Shown here: positions 12,671 to 14,094 of the stretch, one piece after another | Position numbering within the stretch: the stretch's first letter is position 1 | Layout of the letters: each line of letters opens with the position of its first letter | From: an uncultured Collinsella sp. | GTDB taxonomy: Bacteria > Actinomycetota > Coriobacteriia > Coriobacteriales > Coriobacteriaceae | Reading direction: 5' to 3' | Assembly: GCA_900542945.1 (NCBI GenBank) | Contig: UQPI01000052.1 | Coordinates: forward strand, 1-14,094 | DNA: 14,094 bases | Made by a program: the position numbers and the translations under genes | The notes under the pieces: model-generated | Told to the model about the DNA's origin: nothing | Databases searched by the model: none | The model's input: the letters and a program-made list of their open reading frames with translations, nothing else

Positions 12671-12703
12671 TGCAGGGAACAGACGCACGAGACGTGCATC
12701 TGC
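12671..12703 (+). promoter_or_regulatory. Hairpin between terminator and EamA start
   Basis: GCACG (12685-12689) and CGTGC (12693-12697) form a tight stem with loop AGA, enclosed by TGCAG near 12671 and CTGCA near 12699. It lies in the untranslated leader about 15 bases before the AGGGAG ribosome site. Function unknown. Confidence 0.25.
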
Positions 12704-12728
12704 AAGACAGCAGACGGAAGGGAGCCTA

Positions 12729-13709
12729 ATGGCAGAAACAAACACAATCAAGCAACAGACCGCCGAGGCGGGAGCCGCGGGCGCGGGGCAGGTCAAGGCG
12801 GCGCTCCAGGTCTTTGCGGGCGGCGCCTGCTACGGCGCGATGGCCACGACCTACAAGCTCGCCTACGCCGCGGGCTTCACCTCAGCGCAGGTGGTGGCGA
12901 GCCAGGCGTGGTTCGGCTGCCTCTTCTTCGCCCTCGCCACGCTCGCAGGGCACGCACTCGGGCACCGCTGGCAGCGCGTGGGCTGGAAGCTCGCCCTCAA
13001 GCTCATGGGCCTGGGAGCCCTCACCTGCCTCACCTCAATCCTCTACTGCTACGCCATGAGCGTGCTGCCCGCCCCGGTGGCACTTACGCTCCTCTTCCAG
13101 TTCACGTGGCTGGGGCTCGTGTGGCAGACCGTCATGACGCGCCGGCCGCCGAGGCTCCTCCAAGTGGCCTCCGCCCTGGTCATCGTCTTCGGAACGGTGT
13201 TCGCGAGCGGCGTCTACAAGACCGGCATCACCGGGTACGACCCCGTGGCCCTGCTCTGCGCGCTGGGGGCGGCCGTGTCCTGCTCCCTCTTTGTCACCCT
13301 CTCCGGCAAGGTCGAGGCCCCCTGCTCGTCCGAGCAGCGTGGCGTCATCGTATGCGCGGGCTCCGTGGTCATGTCGCTCACGGTGTGTCCGGACTACGTC
13401 GTCTCGGGCGTCCTCGCCCAGGGCATCCTGCCCTTTGCCGTCATCGCCGGCTTCTTTGGCATGCTCTGCCCGGTCCTGCTCTTCGGCATGGGCTCTCCGC
13501 ACCTGCCCGCGGGCCTGTCCACCGTCATGGCCGCCGCGGAACTCCCCGCCGGCCTGCTCATCGCCATGATCGTCCTCGGCGAGCCGCTCGGCGTCGTCGA
13601 GTGGCTGGGCGTCGCCATCATCCTCGCCGGCGTGTGCCTGGCACAGGTCCCCTCCCTGCTTGGAGGCCGGGAGGCACGTCGCGCCGCCGCAGGACAAGCC
13701 GTCAGCTAG
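12729..13709 (+). CDS. EamA/DMT-superfamily permease
   Basis: A 326-residue membrane protein of the drug/metabolite transporter superfamily. After a hydrophilic N-terminus (about residues 1-24) it shows about ten hydrophobic segments in two similar halves. The first half has YGAMATTYKLAYAAGF and LGLVWQTVMTRRPP; the second ends in GEPLGVVEWLGVAIILAGV, the characteristic EamA repeat ending. Substrates of this family include amino acids and other small metabolites; none can be assigned here. ATG 12729 follows AGGGAG (about 12719-12724). An in-frame extension to TTG 12525 would run through the terminator hairpin and was not used. The very GC-rich codon use resembles the following glycosidase more than the LysR/MFS pair. 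The leader hints at transcription attenuation. Confidence 0.88.
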   Translation: MAETNTIKQQTAEAGAAGAGQVKAALQVFAGGACYGAMATTYKLAYAAGFTSAQVVASQAWFGCLFFALATLAGHALGHRWQRVGWKLALKLMGLGALTCLTSILYCYAMSVLPAPVALTLLFQFTWLGLVWQTVMTRRPPRLLQVASALVIVFGTVFASGVYKTGITGYDPVALLCALGAAVSCSLFVTLSGKVEAPCSSEQRGVIVCAGSVVMSLTVCPDYVVSGVLAQGILPFAVIAGFFGMLCPVLLFGMGSPHLPAGLSTVMAAAELPAGLLIAMIVLGEPLGVVEWLGVAIILAGVCLAQVPSLLGGREARRAAAGQAVS

Positions 13710-13788
13710 TCACCCCTTCACAGGCGGCCCGCGCGCATCAGGGAAAGGGCCACGGGCCAGGCGCGCGAGGCCGCAAGGACGTTATAAA

Positions 13789-13813
13789 GCGTCCCCCGCA
13801 GAGATGGGGGCGC
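13789..13813 (+). promoter_or_regulatory. GC-rich hairpin before the GH1 gene
   Basis: GCG-T-CCCCC (13789-13797) pairs with GGGGGCGC (13806-13813), one base bulged, eight bases before the AAGGAGG ribosome site (13821-13827). There is no T-run. It does not match the BglG/LicT antiterminator RNA target that I would expect for beta-glucoside genes. Confidence 0.35.
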
Positions 13814-13831
13814 CAGAGAGAAGGAGGCACC

Positions 13832-14094
13832 ATGCCATTTCCAAAAGGGTTCCTTTGGGGAGGAGCCACCGCCGCCAACCAATGCGAGGGAGGTTATGAC
13901 GAGGGCGGCCGCGGCCTTGCCAACGTCGACGTCATCCCACACGGGCCGGAGCGCAACGACGTAAGCCGCGGCCTGAGGCGCATGCTCGACTTCGAGCCCG
14001 GGTACTACTACCCGGCCCAGACGGGCATCGACTTCTACCCCTTGATTCTCATCTTCATTGCAACAGACTCAGGACTCAGCGCAACGCGTTGCGC
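13832..14094 (+). CDS. 6-phospho-beta-glucosidase (GH1), 5' part, probably interrupted
   Basis: The first 69 residues are unmistakably the start of a family 1 phospho-glycosidase of the BglA type: FPKGFLWGGATAANQCEGGY, then GRGLANVDVIPHGP and a YYPAQTGIDFY block. Such enzymes hydrolyse phosphorylated beta-glucosides imported by a PTS. AAGGAGG (13821-13827) precedes ATG 13832. After GIDFY the family continues with His and a KEDIALFAEMGF-like segment. Here, from codon 70 (14039), the sequence turns to PLILIFIATDSG, which has no GH1 resemblance, and the frame stays open to the window edge. Either an inserted element begins at about 14039 or the assembly joins unrelated sequence. No PTS gene lies in the window. 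Confidence 0.8.
   Translation, partial: MPFPKGFLWGGATAANQCEGGYDEGGRGLANVDVIPHGPERNDVSRGLRRMLDFEPGYYYPAQTGIDFYPLILIFIATDSGLSATRC
14079..14094. repeat. 16-bp perfect palindrome at the window end
   Basis: GCGCAACGCGTTGCGC is its own reverse complement and closes the window. It directly follows a tandem 7-mer, GACTCAG twice (14066-14079). GCAAC also occurs at 14060-14064. It lies in the segment that does not belong to GH1, as if part of the end of a mobile element or a fold-back assembly artefact. Confidence 0.6.

Noticed and set aside
12525..12728. N-terminal extension of the EamA permease from TTG 12525
   Set aside because: It would translate through a strong intrinsic terminator; ATG 12729 has its own AGGGAG site and gives a normal DMT N-terminus.

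Overview
The window looks like chromosome from a high-GC, fermentative, anaerobic actinobacterium. A Collinsella-like member of the Coriobacteriia is my best guess. It rests on GC-rich codon use, a fermentative acetate kinase/phosphate acetyltransferase set, a sugar-phosphate glycosidase and the general gene content; no rRNA or marker gene is present to confirm it. I see no tRNA, rRNA, complete insertion sequence or CRISPR array.

Left to right: (1) 10-661, two housekeeping genes on +: the exonuclease VII small subunit (xseB) and a HIT-family nucleotide-binding protein. (2) 703-2873, a LysR-type regulator and an MFS exporter that are visibly more AT-rich than their neighbours, ending in a hairpin terminator. 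(3) 2994-5530, two tandem acetate kinase genes, each with its own leader and terminator. The first carries substitutions at three active-site positions; the second is canonical. (4) 5531-6065, a non-coding stretch with a three-copy 62-nt tandem repeat and a 127-bp inverted repeat. (5) 6066-7046, pta on -, convergent with the two ackA genes. (6) 7279-9505, glf and a family 2 glycosyltransferase, overlapping on +, then another long inverted repeat. (7) 9880-12102 on -: a DJ-1/PfpI protein and Maf overlapping by ATGA, then a P1-family (S58) self-cleaving hydrolase. (8) 12103-12728, non-coding, with a perfect 23-bp hairpin, a duplicated stem-loop unit and a possible attenuator leader. (9) 12729-14094, an EamA/DMT permease and the start of a GH1 6-phospho-beta-glucosidase whose sequence leaves the family abruptly after residue 69.

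Pta and AckA together interconvert acetyl-CoA and acetate with substrate-level ATP formation, so 2994-7046 is an acetate-fermentation locus with a spare kinase. Glf supplies UDP-galactofuranose, and the overlapping glycosyltransferase probably uses it or a related donor for cell-surface glycan. DJ-1 and Maf form a small stress/nucleotide-sanitation operon. The most unusual material is non-coding: three separate intergenic regions hold long, nearly perfect inverted repeats or alternating repeat units with no coding explanation. No new protein-based system is evident.
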